From Algibacter pectinivorans (GTDB lineage Bacteria > Bacteroidota > Bacteroidia > Flavobacteriales > Flavobacteriaceae): a stretch of 64,000 nt of DNA. Where the stretch lies: positions 1-64,000 of the forward strand of contig NZ_FOMI01000004.1 in NCBI RefSeq assembly GCF_900112595.1, written 5' to 3'. Below, piece after piece: positions 1 through 8,577 of this stretch. The notes below the pieces were generated by a model. The model was not told the DNA's origin and searched no databases. It saw nothing but the letters and a program-made list of their open reading frames with translations. Each line of letters opens with the position of its first letter. Positions within the stretch are counted from its first letter, which is position 1. The translations under genes and the position numbers were made by a program.

Positions 1-372
1 GATGTGTTAAGTAGCTTCTCGATACAATTTTTGTTCGCGCACTCACAAAAACCACTCGAAGTGACATTGGGGTTTTTAATTATAGGTTTGTCAGTTCGAG
101 TGATGCGACCTTAGGAGCATTTTATCGAGAACGATTTTGTGTTCAATTTATCAAGATGTATTAAGCAGCTTCTCGATACAATTTTTGTTCGCACACTCAA
201 AAAATCACTCGAAGTGACATTGGGGTTTTTAATTGCAGATTTGTCAGTTCGAGTGATGCGTCTATAGGAGCATTGTATCGAGAACGATTTTGTGTTCAAT
301 TTATCAAGATGTGTTAAGTAGCTTCTCGATACAATTTTTGTTCGCACACTCAAAAAATCACTCGAAGTGACA
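1..372. repeat. Tandem palindromic repeat, period about 153 bp, 2.4 copies
   Basis: A unit beginning GATGTGTTAAG recurs at 1, 155 and 308. Each unit carries two inverted motif pairs: CTCGATACAA with TTGTATCGAG, and CACTCGAAGTGAC with GTCAGTTCGAGTG. The copies differ by scattered substitutions. This is a noncoding, REP-like intergenic array that continues off the left edge. Reading frames inside it only reflect the repeat and are not genes. Confidence 0.85.
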
Positions 373-406
373 GCAGACCATTTACTTTTTATTAATTTGC
401 CGCCCT

Positions 407-1537
407 ATGTTAAAACCCAAAACATACCATATCGCTTTAGGAAGCAATAAAGGTGATAAATTTAAGAATTTACAAGATGCTATCGATACCATTTACGTGC
501 GTGTTGGTAACATAAAACTTATTTCTAAAATTTATAAATCGCCCGCATTTGGTTTTGAAAGCGACGATTTTTATAACTGCTGTCTGGTGCTAGAAAGCTA
601 TTTACAACCTCAAGAGGTTTTAGATTTGCTATTAAACATTGAAACCGATTTAGGTAGAACCCGAACCCAGGCAAACACCTACGAAGCTCGAATAATAGAT
701 TTAGATATTGTTTTTGCCGAAAACGAGATTATAAACACAGCAACCCTACAAGTGCCTCATCCAGAAATGGCTAAACGCCGATTTGTTCTGTTGCCGCTTA
801 ACGATATTGCTTCTAAACTAAAGCATCCGGTAAACAACACGCAAGTGTCTATTTTGTTGGAAAATTGCGAAGACGATTCGGTTTTAGAACCTATAAACAT
901 TTGGTTGAAAAACCCCAGCAAGCAACACCAGTTCTCGAACTTTAATTACATTGCTATCGAGGGTAATATTGGCGCTGGAAAAACAAGTTTAGCCACAAAA
1001 ATGGCGCACGATTTTAATGCGCGTTTAATTTTAGAACGCTTTGCAGATAATCCGTTTTTACCCAAGTTTTACGAAGATGCAAACCGATATGCCTTTACTT
1101 TAGAGATGTCTTTCCTTGCAGATCGTTACCAACAAATTAGCGACGATTTATCGCAACTCGATTTGTTTAAAGATTTTATAGTTAGCGATTACGATATTTT
1201 TAAATCGCTTATATTTTCTAAAATTACTTTAAATGAAGATGAATTTAATTTATACCGCAAGTTGTTTTACTTAATGTATAAAGACATTGCTAAACCCGAA
1301 TTATATGTTTACTTATACCAAAACACCGAGCGTTTACAAGAAAACATAAAAAAACGTGGTCGCGATTACGAGCAAAATATAGCCAATGAATATCTAGAGA
1401 AAATAAACGCTGGCTATCTCGATTTTTTAAAGACTCAAAAAGATTTTAACGTAAAAATAATAGATGTGTCCAATAGAGATTTTGTGGGCAATCGGGCTGA
1501 TTATTTGTGGGTTTTAGGTGAGATTAGTGAAGGGTAG
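407..1537 (+). CDS. folK: HPPK (FolK) fused to deoxynucleoside kinase
   Basis: A two-domain cytosolic enzyme of 376 residues. Residues about 6-140 match 2-amino-4-hydroxy-6-hydroxymethyldihydropteridine pyrophosphokinase of folate synthesis: ALGSNKGDK start, RIIDLDI and VPHPEMAKRRFVL motifs. Residues about 180-376 are a deoxynucleoside kinase of the dGK/dAK type: P-loop GNIGAGKT at 186-193, ERF after the second strand, and the KRGRDYE lid. The fusion is known in Bacteroidota, so the join is unlikely to be an error. The gene end, from 1433 to the stop, is repeated in damaged form at 2221-2314 beyond the parDE module. Confidence 0.93.
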   Translation: MLKPKTYHIALGSNKGDKFKNLQDAIDTIYVRVGNIKLISKIYKSPAFGFESDDFYNCCLVLESYLQPQEVLDLLLNIETDLGRTRTQANTYEARIIDLDIVFAENEIINTATLQVPHPEMAKRRFVLLPLNDIASKLKHPVNNTQVSILLENCEDDSVLEPINIWLKNPSKQHQFSNFNYIAIEGNIGAGKTSLATKMAHDFNARLILERFADNPFLPKFYEDANRYAFTLEMSFLADRYQQISDDLSQLDLFKDFIVSDYDIFKSLIFSKITLNEDEFNLYRKLFYLMYKDIAKPELYVYLYQNTERLQENIKKRGRDYEQNIANEYLEKINAGYLDFLKTQKDFNVKIIDVSNRDFVGNRADYLWVLGEISEG

Positions 1538-1559
1538 TGTTTTATTTTTAATCCTGTTT

Positions 1560-1862
1560 TTATTTAAGACGTTTTTTAACATCCATTCTTTGGTGTAAAA
1601 TTCTAACGATTTCCACAATATCATTTTCCACTTTTCTGTAAAAAATGACATGCGATTTTATTTTTGTTAATCGATAGTTTTTTCGGGTTTGTTCTGCAGA
1701 TTTCCCAATCTGATAGTTGTCTGCTATAAACTCAATCTCTTCGATTATTAATTGGTAATACCTGTCGGCTTGAGCTTTAGACCATTTATTAAAAGTATAA
1801 ATCCAAATATCATTTAAATCATCAATCGCTTGTTTGCTTATACGATATTTGTTTTTACTCAT
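1560..1862 (-). CDS. parE: RelE/ParE-family toxin
   Basis: A 100-residue basic protein with the ParE pattern: a YRIS start, a helix containing [14 protein letters not shown], then [11 protein letters not shown] and the C-terminal strands [24 protein letters not shown]. The family inhibits DNA gyrase (ParE) or cleaves mRNA (RelE); the DIW and RILHQRMD elements favour ParE. Its ATG overlaps the antitoxin stop (ATGA), so the two are translationally coupled. The pair sits between folK-dNK and a repeated copy of that gene's end, suggesting it arrived as an insertion. Confidence 0.9.
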   Translation of the reverse strand: MSKNKYRISKQAIDDLNDIWIYTFNKWSKAQADRYYQLIIEEIEFIADNYQIGKSAEQTRKNYRLTKIKSHVIFYRKVENDIVEIVRILHQRMDVKKRLK

Positions 1863-2101
1863 AAATGTTGGTTATGTAATTTAGTAAGGTTTTGTTTTGG
1901 GTCAAAATCTTCAACAAATCCGCTTTGCTCACCAAGTTCTAGAGCTTTAATTAGCTCTCTTTCTTTTTTTTCTTCTCGTTCCAAAAGTCGCAGAGCAGAA
2001 CGAATTACTTCGCTAACAGAACCATATCTGCCTGATTTTACCTCGTCTTTTATGAATTCCTCAAAGTGATTTCCGAGTGATATTGATGTGTTTTTTCCCA
2101 T
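1859..2101 (-). CDS. parD: ParD-type ribbon-helix-helix antitoxin
   Basis: An 80-residue protein with an N-terminal ribbon-helix-helix DNA-binding domain ([17 protein letters not shown], then [18 protein letters not shown]) and a charged C-terminal tail expected to wrap the toxin. It is the first gene of the parDE operon and overlaps parE by 4 bases. A 15-bp palindrome overlaps the -7 box just upstream and is the probable autoregulatory operator. Confidence 0.9.
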   Translation of the reverse strand: MGKNTSISLGNHFEEFIKDEVKSGRYGSVSEVIRSALRLLEREEKKERELIKALELGEQSGFVEDFDPKQNLTKLHNQHL

Positions 2102-2119
2102 TTCGACAATTTATTTGCT

Positions 2120-2140
2120 CAAATATACCAAATCTTGGTA
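2120..2140 (-). promoter_or_regulatory. parDE promoter and probable ParD operator
   Basis: On the minus strand a TATATTTG box (2127-2120) fits the Bacteroidota -7 consensus TAnnTTTG about 20 bases before the parD ATG. It overlaps a palindrome at 2126-2140, TACCAA-ATC-TTGGTA. A TTG lies at 2150-2148 as a possible -33 element. Binding of the ParD-ParE complex here would block polymerase, the usual autoregulation for such modules. Binding is inferred. Confidence 0.55.
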
Positions 2141-2220
2141 ACGAAAGCAAGTGGCATAAAACATCTCTTGAGTTAAAATCGCAGAGAGAATTACCTAAAA
2201 GGAAGTTTATGTATGGTTTT

Positions 2221-2325
2221 ATTCAAAAAGATTTTAACGTAAAAATAATAGATGTGTTCAATAGAGATTTTGTGGGTAATCTGGCTAATTATTTGTGAGA
2301 TTAGTGGAGGGTAGAAATCCTGTTT
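2221..2325 (+). pseudogene. Degenerate second copy of the folK-dNK 3' end
   Basis: Bases 2221-2314 align with 1433-1537, the last ~34 codons of folK-dNK. There are five substitutions in the first ~75 bases and one 11-base deletion after TTTGTG. A short AATCCTGTTT match follows the stop in both copies. The protein trace reads QKDFNVKIIDV then RDFVGN. No start or upstream domain is present, so this is a gene-end remnant and not a functional gene. Confidence 0.85.
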
Positions 2326-2340
2326 ACAACACAGCTTCTT

Positions 2341-2574
2341 TTATTGTTTTTGCAACCAAATCCTAATGTCTTTTCGTAAAGAAACCTCAGGTTGTGCTAA
2401 CGGAATGGTTTGCCCAAACTTTTTACTTTTATTAAATTTTGAAAACATAATTTTTTCCTTTTTCCAAACCTCAGGATACAATTCCAAAAACTTATTAAAA
2501 AAACTTTGTTCGTTAATTGTGCCTTCTAGTTTGGAAAGGACGTCTTTGAAAATTTGCTCTTGGTCTATGATCAT
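2341..2574 (-). CDS. Small hypothetical protein
   Basis: 77 residues, not recognised. No signal peptide or membrane segment; mixed charge, with a basic middle (KKEKIMFSKFNKSKKFG) and a predicted soluble helical N-terminus. It lies between the folK-dNK remnant and a cassette-like repeat. A competing frame exists on the other strand over nearly the same bases; this one was preferred because its ATG starts a compositionally ordinary protein. It could be non-coding. Confidence 0.42.
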   Translation of the reverse strand: MIIDQEQIFKDVLSKLEGTINEQSFFNKFLELYPEVWKKEKIMFSKFNKSKKFGQTIPLAQPEVSLRKDIRIWLQKQ

Positions 2575-2623
2575 TTTGTTGGGGTTCCGTGAAAGGTGAA
2601 ATTGTTTTTGGTTTTGCTTTGGC

Positions 2624-2759
2624 TACGTGTTTGTGTTATGGTTAGTTGTGTTGGCGAGAACTAAGTTAAAGAAATAAACCGAGCCATTAGGGAAAACTAT
2701 AGGGTTTTACACGCGAATAGAGGACTAGCAATCAGATATAAATGTTGTTACCGGAAGTA
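2624..2759. repeat. Cassette-like intergenic repeat, copy A
   Basis: Starts ACGTGTTTGTGTTATGGTTA and ends near ATGTTGTTACCGG. Its first ~60 bases resemble 53519-53580. Similar AACGT...TTGTTGCCAAC boundary sequences flank the next two small genes. No coding potential was seen. Confidence 0.55.
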
Positions 2760-3314
2760 TTAATCGCAATAAGTTTTAATTTTAATTTCTTTATCTATTA
2801 ATTTTATCATTTTTTTAATTAAAGATTTATCATCTTCAGAAGTTTCTGCACCAAAGATAACTTCCTTAATTTCTATATTTACATAATCTTGTTTTTCTGT
2901 AATTATGCGATATTCTTCTTCGTAACTCCACTCTTCAAGTTTATTTAAAAATACTGATTTTAATTCATTAAACTTTTGTGGAAATATATTGAAACTTTTA
3001 AGACCATTATATGTAACTTTTTCGATGTTGTATTTAGATTTGTCTATTTCAAATCCTATTGCAATTCCTCTATGTCCATTCGCATAATGTGACCACATTA
3101 AATGACTCTTGTAATTACCAGAAAAGGAACAAACACTTATATGACTCTCCTTTCTTGGATTCAATTTATATCTTTTTTCACTAAAAACATTTGAAAAAAA
3201 TTGTCCTTCAAAATTGTCATTTAATTTTCTAAAACTTGCAACATATAATCTTTGATTGAAAAAAATATCGATGATATATTTATAATCTTTCAAATCTCGA
3301 AATTTGTAGTACAT
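2760..3314 (-). CDS. DUF2971 family protein
   Basis: 184 residues with the DUF2971 signature in order: YYKFR start, SFRKLNDNFEGQ, VCSFSGNYKSHLMWSHYANGHRG, IAIGFEID, EEWSYEEEYRI and VIFGAETS. It is probably cytosolic; the family's biochemical role is not established, although members recur in accessory and defence-rich regions. It stands alone between two cassette-like repeats and has an AT-rich composition, consistent with a mobile small-gene cassette. Confidence 0.8.
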   Translation of the reverse strand: MYYKFRDLKDYKYIIDIFFNQRLYVASFRKLNDNFEGQFFSNVFSEKRYKLNPRKESHISVCSFSGNYKSHLMWSHYANGHRGIAIGFEIDKSKYNIEKVTYNGLKSFNIFPQKFNELKSVFLNKLEEWSYEEEYRIITEKQDYVNIEIKEVIFGAETSEDDKSLIKKMIKLIDKEIKIKTYCD

Positions 3315-3319
3315 AGTTT

Positions 3320-3475
3320 CTCAAATATTTTTGGTAACGTTTACGTATATGGAAAGTTGCGTGTTTGTGTGCGAGGATTTTCCGAAGGAAAATCAGATGC
3401 AAGCAAACAAAGCAACTAACATTGGTTAAGGTAAAACTAGCAATTTTTTATATACTTTGTTGCCAACAGTATTTT
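3320..3475. repeat. Cassette-like intergenic repeat, copy B, with terminal inverted repeats
   Basis: TTGGTAACGTTTACGTATA at the left end is an imperfect inverse of TATATACTTTGTTGCCAA at the right end. Inside is a perfect 8-bp hairpin, GATTTTCC-GAA-GGAAAATC. It separates the DUF2971 gene from the lipoprotein gene. A related boundary with GTTGGCAACTCGTTATATAG follows the lipoprotein gene at about 3951, with its own hairpin GTTTCAT...ATGAAAC. Confidence 0.6.
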
Positions 3476-3939
3476 TATTCTTTTACCGTAACATATAAAT
3501 TTGTCGGAACGTGTATTTCTTCATTTTCTTTATTGTTCATTTTAAAAACTGCTACTAATTTAATATTGTGCTCTCCTGCTTTTTCTGGAATGAAGCTATA
3601 CATGAATTCATTATCCGTAAGATTTTCGTAAACCAACTTATCAGGTTTTCCATCGCTGGTAGTCGTATAAACATTATAAGTCAGTAATTTTTCAGGATAA
3701 TTAAAAAGGAATTTCACTTCACTTTTTTCATTTACAATAAATTCAGGTTTAGCAGTCAGTCCGACAATGTTTGAGCTTAAAACCTTATAATAGTCCGATT
3801 TAGAAATCGAATCGGTTAGTTTTTTATTTTGAGTTTCGAGTTCAGTAATCCGATTATTTAATTCCGATATTTTCTTTTCATTACACGAAAAAAAGAAGGT
3901 CAGAAGTATTAAAATTAATCCGAAGTTAGTTTTTTTCAT
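3475..3939 (-). CDS. Small coiled-coil lipoprotein, unknown function
   Basis: 154 residues. A signal peptide ends in FFFSC, giving a lipidated Cys at about 19. A short coiled coil (ISELNNRITELETQNKKL) follows, then a ~100-residue beta-rich domain with EFIVNEKSEVKF and EFMYSFIPEKAGEHNIKLVAVF, resembling gliding-motility GldM-type Ig-like folds. Expected at the cell envelope. Flanked by cassette-like repeats on both sides with no operon partner. Function not recognised. Confidence 0.7.
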   Translation of the reverse strand: MKKTNFGLILILLTFFFSCNEKKISELNNRITELETQNKKLTDSISKSDYYKVLSSNIVGLTAKPEFIVNEKSEVKFLFNYPEKLLTYNVYTTTSDGKPDKLVYENLTDNEFMYSFIPEKAGEHNIKLVAVFKMNNKENEEIHVPTNLYVTVKE

Positions 3940-4132
3940 ATTGTTGGCAACTCGTTATATAGTTACATCTATGTTTCATATTCTGGAAATGAAACATGAT
4001 ATAGTTAGTTTTCTGCTCTTGTTATCTCGTAAATATAACCAATTCCCCCTACAAATAACAAAAAAATCCCTTACAAGAATATCTATTTGTTAAGACCTTC
4101 CAATAAGGGATTTTATTATAAGCTAGAAAGTT

Positions 4133-6757
4133 TTAATCCTCGTCCATTTCCATTACTAAATTGGCAATAAGAGAGGTCCATCCGGTTTGGTGAGAGGCGC
4201 CAAGGCCTTTACCGCTATCGCCATCAAAAAACTCATAGAAAAAGTGTTCGTTTTTAAAATGTTCGTCTTTTGTAAATACTTGGTCGGCATCCTCAGAATG
4301 GTACGGGAATTTACCCTCTTCATTAGGTTCAAAAAGTTTAATAAGCCTTTTGGTAAGCTCGTTTGCAATTTGCTTTAAATTGAGTTTGTTGCCAGAGCCT
4401 GTAGGGAATTCGTAGGTGTACTCGTCGCCATAAAAGGTATAGTATTTTCGTAACGATTGAATTATCATATAATTTAACGGCATCCAAATTGGTCCGCGCC
4501 AATTGGAGTTTCCACCAAACATATTGGATCTGCTTTCGCCAGATTCGTATTGTATTTGATGGTGCCCATGATGCTGAAATACAAACGGGTATTTTTCATG
4601 GTATTTTGAAAGCGAGCGTATACCGTAATCTGATAAAAACTCACCTTCATCCAACAAGCGTTTTAATAAATGCTCTAACCTAAAGCCGCGCATAATGGAG
4701 AACATAAAATTGCCATCTTCATTAGCTTTTTCTAAATTAGAAATTAAAGAGGCTAAATCGGGTCTTGTTTTAATAATACGGTTGGCACGAAACCTGAATT
4801 CTTTTAAATCTTCGAATAAATCTTTATGTATAATTTCTACGGCAAACATTGGTATTACGCCAACTAAGGAGCGCACCCGTAAACGATCGGTACTGCCATT
4901 GTCCATTTCTACCACATCGTAATAGAAATTATCATCGTCGTCCCAAAGCGAAATATCTTTTTTACCAATATGGTGCATGGCCCAGGCAATGTTTAAAAAG
5001 TGCCTAAAAAAGTTTGCTGCAGCTTCCTCGTACACTTTATTGGTTTCGGCGAGCTCTAAAGATATGCGAAGCATGTTAATAGAAAACATGGCCATCCAAC
5101 TGGTAGCATCGGCTTGTTGCATACGTGTTATACCTGCAGGCATGTGGTTTCTATCGAAAACCCCAATATTATCCAAGCCTAAAAAGCCACCTTCAAAAAG
5201 GTTGGTGCCGTTTTTATCTTTTTGGTTTACCCACCAGGTGTAATTTATTTGTAGTTTATGGAAGGCTTTCTCTAAAAATGTTGTGTCGCCTTTGCCTGTT
5301 TTTGCTTTATCTTTTTCGTAAACTTTCCAAACGGCATAGGAGTGTACAGGCGGATTTACATCGCTAAAATTCCACTCGTAAGCCGGAATTTGACCATTAG
5401 GATGCATGTAGCTTTCTTCTAAAAATAAAAGTAATTGCTGTTTTGCAAAATACGGGTCTATTTCTACAAACGATGCCATATGAAATGCTAAATCCCAAGC
5501 GGCATACCATGGGTATTCCCATTTATCGGGCATAGAAATAATATGGCGGTTGGTAAGGTGTTGCCAACTGTAATTTCGCATGTTGGTACGTTGTGGTTTG
5601 CTTTCTCCGGGACCACCAAATAGCCATTTAAACACATCGAAATAGTAAAACTGCTTGGTCCATAACAAGCCTGAAAAGGCTTTTCGGGCTAATTCTTGTC
5701 GTTGTTCTGGTAAGTCTTTTTGAATGATGTCGGTATAAAAGTCTTCGCACTCTTGTATGCGTTGGTTAAATATAGCATCGAAATCGGTCCACGGATCGTT
5801 TAAAGCCTCCTTGCTTAGTCTTACTTTTACGCTTTTTTCTTCGCCTGCTTTTAAATTAAATTTATGCCAAACAGCCATTTTAGATCCCATTTTTTTAGGG
5901 TTAACTGTTTTTTGGTTGTTTACAACATGCTCATGAATGCCATCTTTAACATAAGGCACATCGTTTTTTATATTGTAAATACGTTTGTTGTTGGTTTCGT
6001 TTTCGCAAAATAACTGCTCGCCGCCTTCGTGGTAAAAATAGTAATCGCCATTTCGTGGGCTACTAGATTGTGCTGCAAATTTATTGGTCGATTTTATACT
6101 TGGGCGTTCGTGTTTTATATTATGTTTCCAGAAATTCCGGAACCAAAAGTGTGGTAACACATGTAAGTCGGCTGCTTTATTGCCTCGGTTAACCACGGTA
6201 ACTTTCATTAAAATATCATCGACACCAGCTTTTGCATATTCTATAAAACAATCAAAATACGCACTATCTTTAAAGCAACCGGTATCTAAAATTTCGAATT
6301 CGTCTTCGTGTCTGCCGCGAGATGCATTTACGTTTACCAACTCGGTATACGGAAATTTGCTATGCGGATATTTATATAAGTATTTATTGTACGTGTGTGT
6401 TGGCGTAGATACTTGATGGAAATATAGCTCCTTAACATCTTCGCCGTGGTTACCTTGGTTGTTGGTAAGCCCGAATAAACGCTCTTTTAAAATGCTATCG
6501 TTTCCGTTCCAAAAAGCAGGTGCTAAACATAAAATTTCTCTAGAATCGCAAAAGCCACCAATACCTTCTTCTCCCCAACGGTACGCGTTACTTCTGGCTT
6601 TATCGTGGTCTATAAATTCCCAGGATTCGCCATGTTCGCTATAATCTTCGCGTACGGTTCCCCATTGTCTTTCTGCCAAATATGGACCCCATTTTTTCCA
6701 GTTTCTGTAATTATCTGCAACTTCTAGTCGTTGTGCTTCTGGGTTTTTATTAGCCAT
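4133..6757 (-). CDS. GH63-like (MGH1-type) glycoside hydrolase
   Basis: 874 residues, no signal peptide, so probably cytosolic. The N-terminal half is a beta-sandwich (RQWGTVREDYSEHG, GGFCDSREILCLAPAFWNG). The C-terminal half is an alpha/alpha barrel of the GH63 type: WEYPWYAAWDLAFHM, whose Asp fits the general acid position, NSNWRGPIWMPLNYMI, and FFDGDSGKGLGASHQTGW near the end. Relatives act on alpha-glucosides or related small glucosyl or mannosyl compounds; substrate cannot be read from sequence. Monocistronic, ending 4.1 kb from the accessory patch. Confidence 0.85.
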   Translation of the reverse strand: MANKNPEAQRLEVADNYRNWKKWGPYLAERQWGTVREDYSEHGESWEFIDHDKARSNAYRWGEEGIGGFCDSREILCLAPAFWNGNDSILKERLFGLTNNQGNHGEDVKELYFHQVSTPTHTYNKYLYKYPHSKFPYTELVNVNASRGRHEDEFEILDTGCFKDSAYFDCFIEYAKAGVDDILMKVTVVNRGNKAADLHVLPHFWFRNFWKHNIKHERPSIKSTNKFAAQSSSPRNGDYYFYHEGGEQLFCENETNNKRIYNIKNDVPYVKDGIHEHVVNNQKTVNPKKMGSKMAVWHKFNLKAGEEKSVKVRLSKEALNDPWTDFDAIFNQRIQECEDFYTDIIQKDLPEQRQELARKAFSGLLWTKQFYYFDVFKWLFGGPGESKPQRTNMRNYSWQHLTNRHIISMPDKWEYPWYAAWDLAFHMASFVEIDPYFAKQQLLLFLEESYMHPNGQIPAYEWNFSDVNPPVHSYAVWKVYEKDKAKTGKGDTTFLEKAFHKLQINYTWWVNQKDKNGTNLFEGGFLGLDNIGVFDRNHMPAGITRMQQADATSWMAMFSINMLRISLELAETNKVYEEAAANFFRHFLNIAWAMHHIGKKDISLWDDDDNFYYDVVEMDNGSTDRLRVRSLVGVIPMFAVEIIHKDLFEDLKEFRFRANRIIKTRPDLASLISNLEKANEDGNFMFSIMRGFRLEHLLKRLLDEGEFLSDYGIRSLSKYHEKYPFVFQHHGHHQIQYESGESRSNMFGGNSNWRGPIWMPLNYMIIQSLRKYYTFYGDEYTYEFPTGSGNKLNLKQIANELTKRLIKLFEPNEEGKFPYHSEDADQVFTKDEHFKNEHFFYEFFDGDSGKGLGASHQTGWTSLIANLVMEMDED

Positions 6758-6948
6758 AAAATAGATATTAATAATTTCTGAAACAATTTAGGTAAAATTA
6801 TTGCAAGTTTTGGCCAATTGGCGGTCTGTTTTTTAAGTATTGTCTATTTGGAATTTTTTGGTGGATTCTGTTGATATCTCACCAAGAACGCCATTTTTTA
6901 TTTGCCTAAATGATAATTTTAAATAGAATTATTAAGTGGGATTCGCTT

Positions 6949-7608
6949 TTAAAACAATGTGTATAAAGTGGTTACAATATGTTCTTTGTTGTGCTCTAAA
7001 ATGTAATCGTCAATTATTTTTTGGTCTTTAATCTTCAAGAAAAAAGGTGCTTCTAGAAGGTTTACACCGCTATTTTTTTTAATACGTATGCCTTGGCCAG
7101 AAATAATATCCTTGTTTGGTATAAAGTCGCCATTGGGCAAATGCTCGGTAAGGACAATGTATTTGTAGTTGGTTATTTTCTGGACCACTTCTAAAATTTC
7201 GGCGGTAGATAAATGCTGGAGTACTTGCCTTATTATAAGGCAATCTGCAGTAGGAAGTTCGGCTTTGCAAATATCTAAACAGGCAAACTCTAGGTTTTCG
7301 GCTTTAAACGTGTTTTGGTTTCGTTTAATAAGGTTTTCAACAATATCAATACCTGTATAGTGTTTAGTATGCGAATAAATATGTTTGCCAATATTAAAAT
7401 CGCCACAGCCTAAATCGCACACCACTAAAGGCGTGTTGTGTGTTTTTAAAAAACCAATAATAGCGTTTAAATATGGCGTTATAATATTAGGGTCGTGCGA
7501 ACCGAAACCAGAATAAAACGCGGTGGTTTCGCCACCCCAAAGGTTGAGCTCATAAATCTGGGTCATGGCATCTTTAGTGGGCCATGGTGCTTTTGCTTTT
7601 TTTGGCAT
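6949..7608 (-). CDS. Class I SAM-dependent methyltransferase
   Basis: 219 residues with a Rossmann methyltransferase core: VVCDLGCGDFNIGKHI (motif I, SAM binding), YTGIDIVENLI (motif II acidic residue), LEFACLDI and CLIIRQVLQHLS. Substrate unknown. It lies 28 bases downstream of a SpoU-type RNA methyltransferase on the same strand, so the two may be cotranscribed. Soluble, no signal peptide. Confidence 0.82.
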   Translation of the reverse strand: MPKKAKAPWPTKDAMTQIYELNLWGGETTAFYSGFGSHDPNIITPYLNAIIGFLKTHNTPLVVCDLGCGDFNIGKHIYSHTKHYTGIDIVENLIKRNQNTFKAENLEFACLDICKAELPTADCLIIRQVLQHLSTAEILEVVQKITNYKYIVLTEHLPNGDFIPNKDIISGQGIRIKKNSGVNLLEAPFFLKIKDQKIIDDYILEHNKEHIVTTLYTLF

Positions 7609-7636
7609 GGGGTCAGATTAAGAATTTATTAAAACC

Positions 7637-8167
7637 CTATTGCTGTAACTTACTAAATAAGTCCCAAGTAACTACGCCGCAGCTAACCGAAATATTTAAT
7701 GAGTGTTTTGTACCATATTGGGGTATTTCAATAACAAAATCGCTTTTATCTACCACATTTTGCGCCACACCTTTTACCTCGTTACCAAAAACTAAAGCGT
7801 ATCTGGTGTGAGCTTCGGTTTTAAAATCGTTTAGCATAATGGCGTTTTCGGCTTGCTCGATGGCGCATATTTTAATGTTATCGGCCTGTAGTTTTTCAAC
7901 TATATCTAAAGTGTTTTCAGCATATTCCCAATCAACAGTATCTGTACTGCCTAATGCTGTTTTATGTATATCCTTGTGTGGCGGTTTCGCAGTAATGCCA
8001 CAGAGGTAAATTTTTTCAATTAAAAAAGCATCGCTCGTTCTAAAAACCGAGCCAATATTGTTTAAGCTTCTAATATTATCTAGTACAATAATTAATGGTG
8101 TTTTTTCAGCCTCTTTAAAAGCATCAACACTTAATCTATCTAACTCACTATTTTTTAGTTTCCGCAT
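7637..8167 (-). CDS. TrmH/SpoU-family RNA 2'-O-methyltransferase
   Basis: 176 residues covering the knotted SPOUT catalytic domain. Motif 1 is VLDNIRSLNNIGSVFRTSDAF, motif 2 YALVFGNEVKGV and motif 3 IEIPQYGTKHSLNISVSCGVV, which together form the SAM-binding trefoil knot. It lacks the extra N-terminal RNA-recognition domain of 23S rRNA enzymes such as RlmB, so a tRNA or rRNA target cannot be assigned. Probably first gene of a two-gene unit with the downstream methyltransferase. Confidence 0.9.
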   Translation of the reverse strand: MRKLKNSELDRLSVDAFKEAEKTPLIIVLDNIRSLNNIGSVFRTSDAFLIEKIYLCGITAKPPHKDIHKTALGSTDTVDWEYAENTLDIVEKLQADNIKICAIEQAENAIMLNDFKTEAHTRYALVFGNEVKGVAQNVVDKSDFVIEIPQYGTKHSLNISVSCGVVTWDLFSKLQQ

Positions 8168-8180
8168 GCTTTGTTTTATT

Positions 8181-8206
8181 ATTTCCGCGAAAGCGAAAAT
8201 CTCATT
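8181..8206. repeat. Short dispersed palindrome, family CCGCGAAAGCGG (copy 1)
   Basis: ATTTCCGCGAAAGCG followed by AAAATCTCATT. The same motif appears at 47759-47787, 59308-59337 and 61145-61163 in more or less complete form. Each can fold as a hairpin with a GAAA or related loop. REP-like. Confidence 0.7.
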
Positions 8207-8228
8207 AATCTTTATTTTTTATTAAATT

Positions 8229-8385
8229 GGGCGTCTGCCTGCCGGAAGGCTGGTTACCACACCCTTCGTCTATGCTCAGGGCGAGTGGTCGGGCTTGAAG
8301 CCTGTCTTGAGCAAAGTCGAAAGGTTACAAGTCCTCGCACTTCCTTCGTCAGGCTGTGGGCTTTCCACTGCAATCCCTAACGCGC
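8229..8385. repeat. Dispersed GGGCGT...TAACGC element, copy 1
   Basis: Bases 8325-8383 match 43367-43425 with 4 differences in 59. The element begins GGGCGT and ends CCCTAACGC, an imperfect inverted end. Its GC content is well above the surroundings. The left part carries an extra segment (TTGAGCAAAGTCGAAAGG) absent from copy 2. No open frame of note. MITE-like or structured-RNA-like; nature unknown. Confidence 0.75.
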
Positions 8386-8577
8386 CACGGTTATGTGCTT
8401 ACTCAAAACTAAAAACAAGGTCGTTTAACTTAGTGTTATCCAGTAAAAATAAAGGAATCCATATATGCCAAACCATAAACCTGTTTTTGTGAACAAGTAC
8501 CAATAACTTCTATGCTTTCCGCTTTAAAAAAAATAGAATAATAATTACATTAGCAAACTTACTAAAACAGAAAACCA

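Larger units (their letters stand above)
8168..8577. other. Intergenic region between rRNA/tRNA methyltransferase and mutS
   Basis: 410 bases without a credible gene. It contains one short CCGCGAAAGCG palindrome (8181-8206) and a GC-richer dispersed element (8229-8385), both listed separately. The remaining bases are AT-rich and should hold the divergent promoters. Confidence 0.7.

Noticed and set aside
111-353. 80-codon minus-strand frame at the left edge
   Set aside because: It lies wholly in the tandem palindromic array and its protein repeats with the DNA unit.
2366-2599. 77-codon plus-strand frame opposite the small hypothetical gene
   Set aside because: Antisense to 2341-2574; starts and composition are no better, and only one of the two can be real. 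The minus-strand frame was kept at low confidence.
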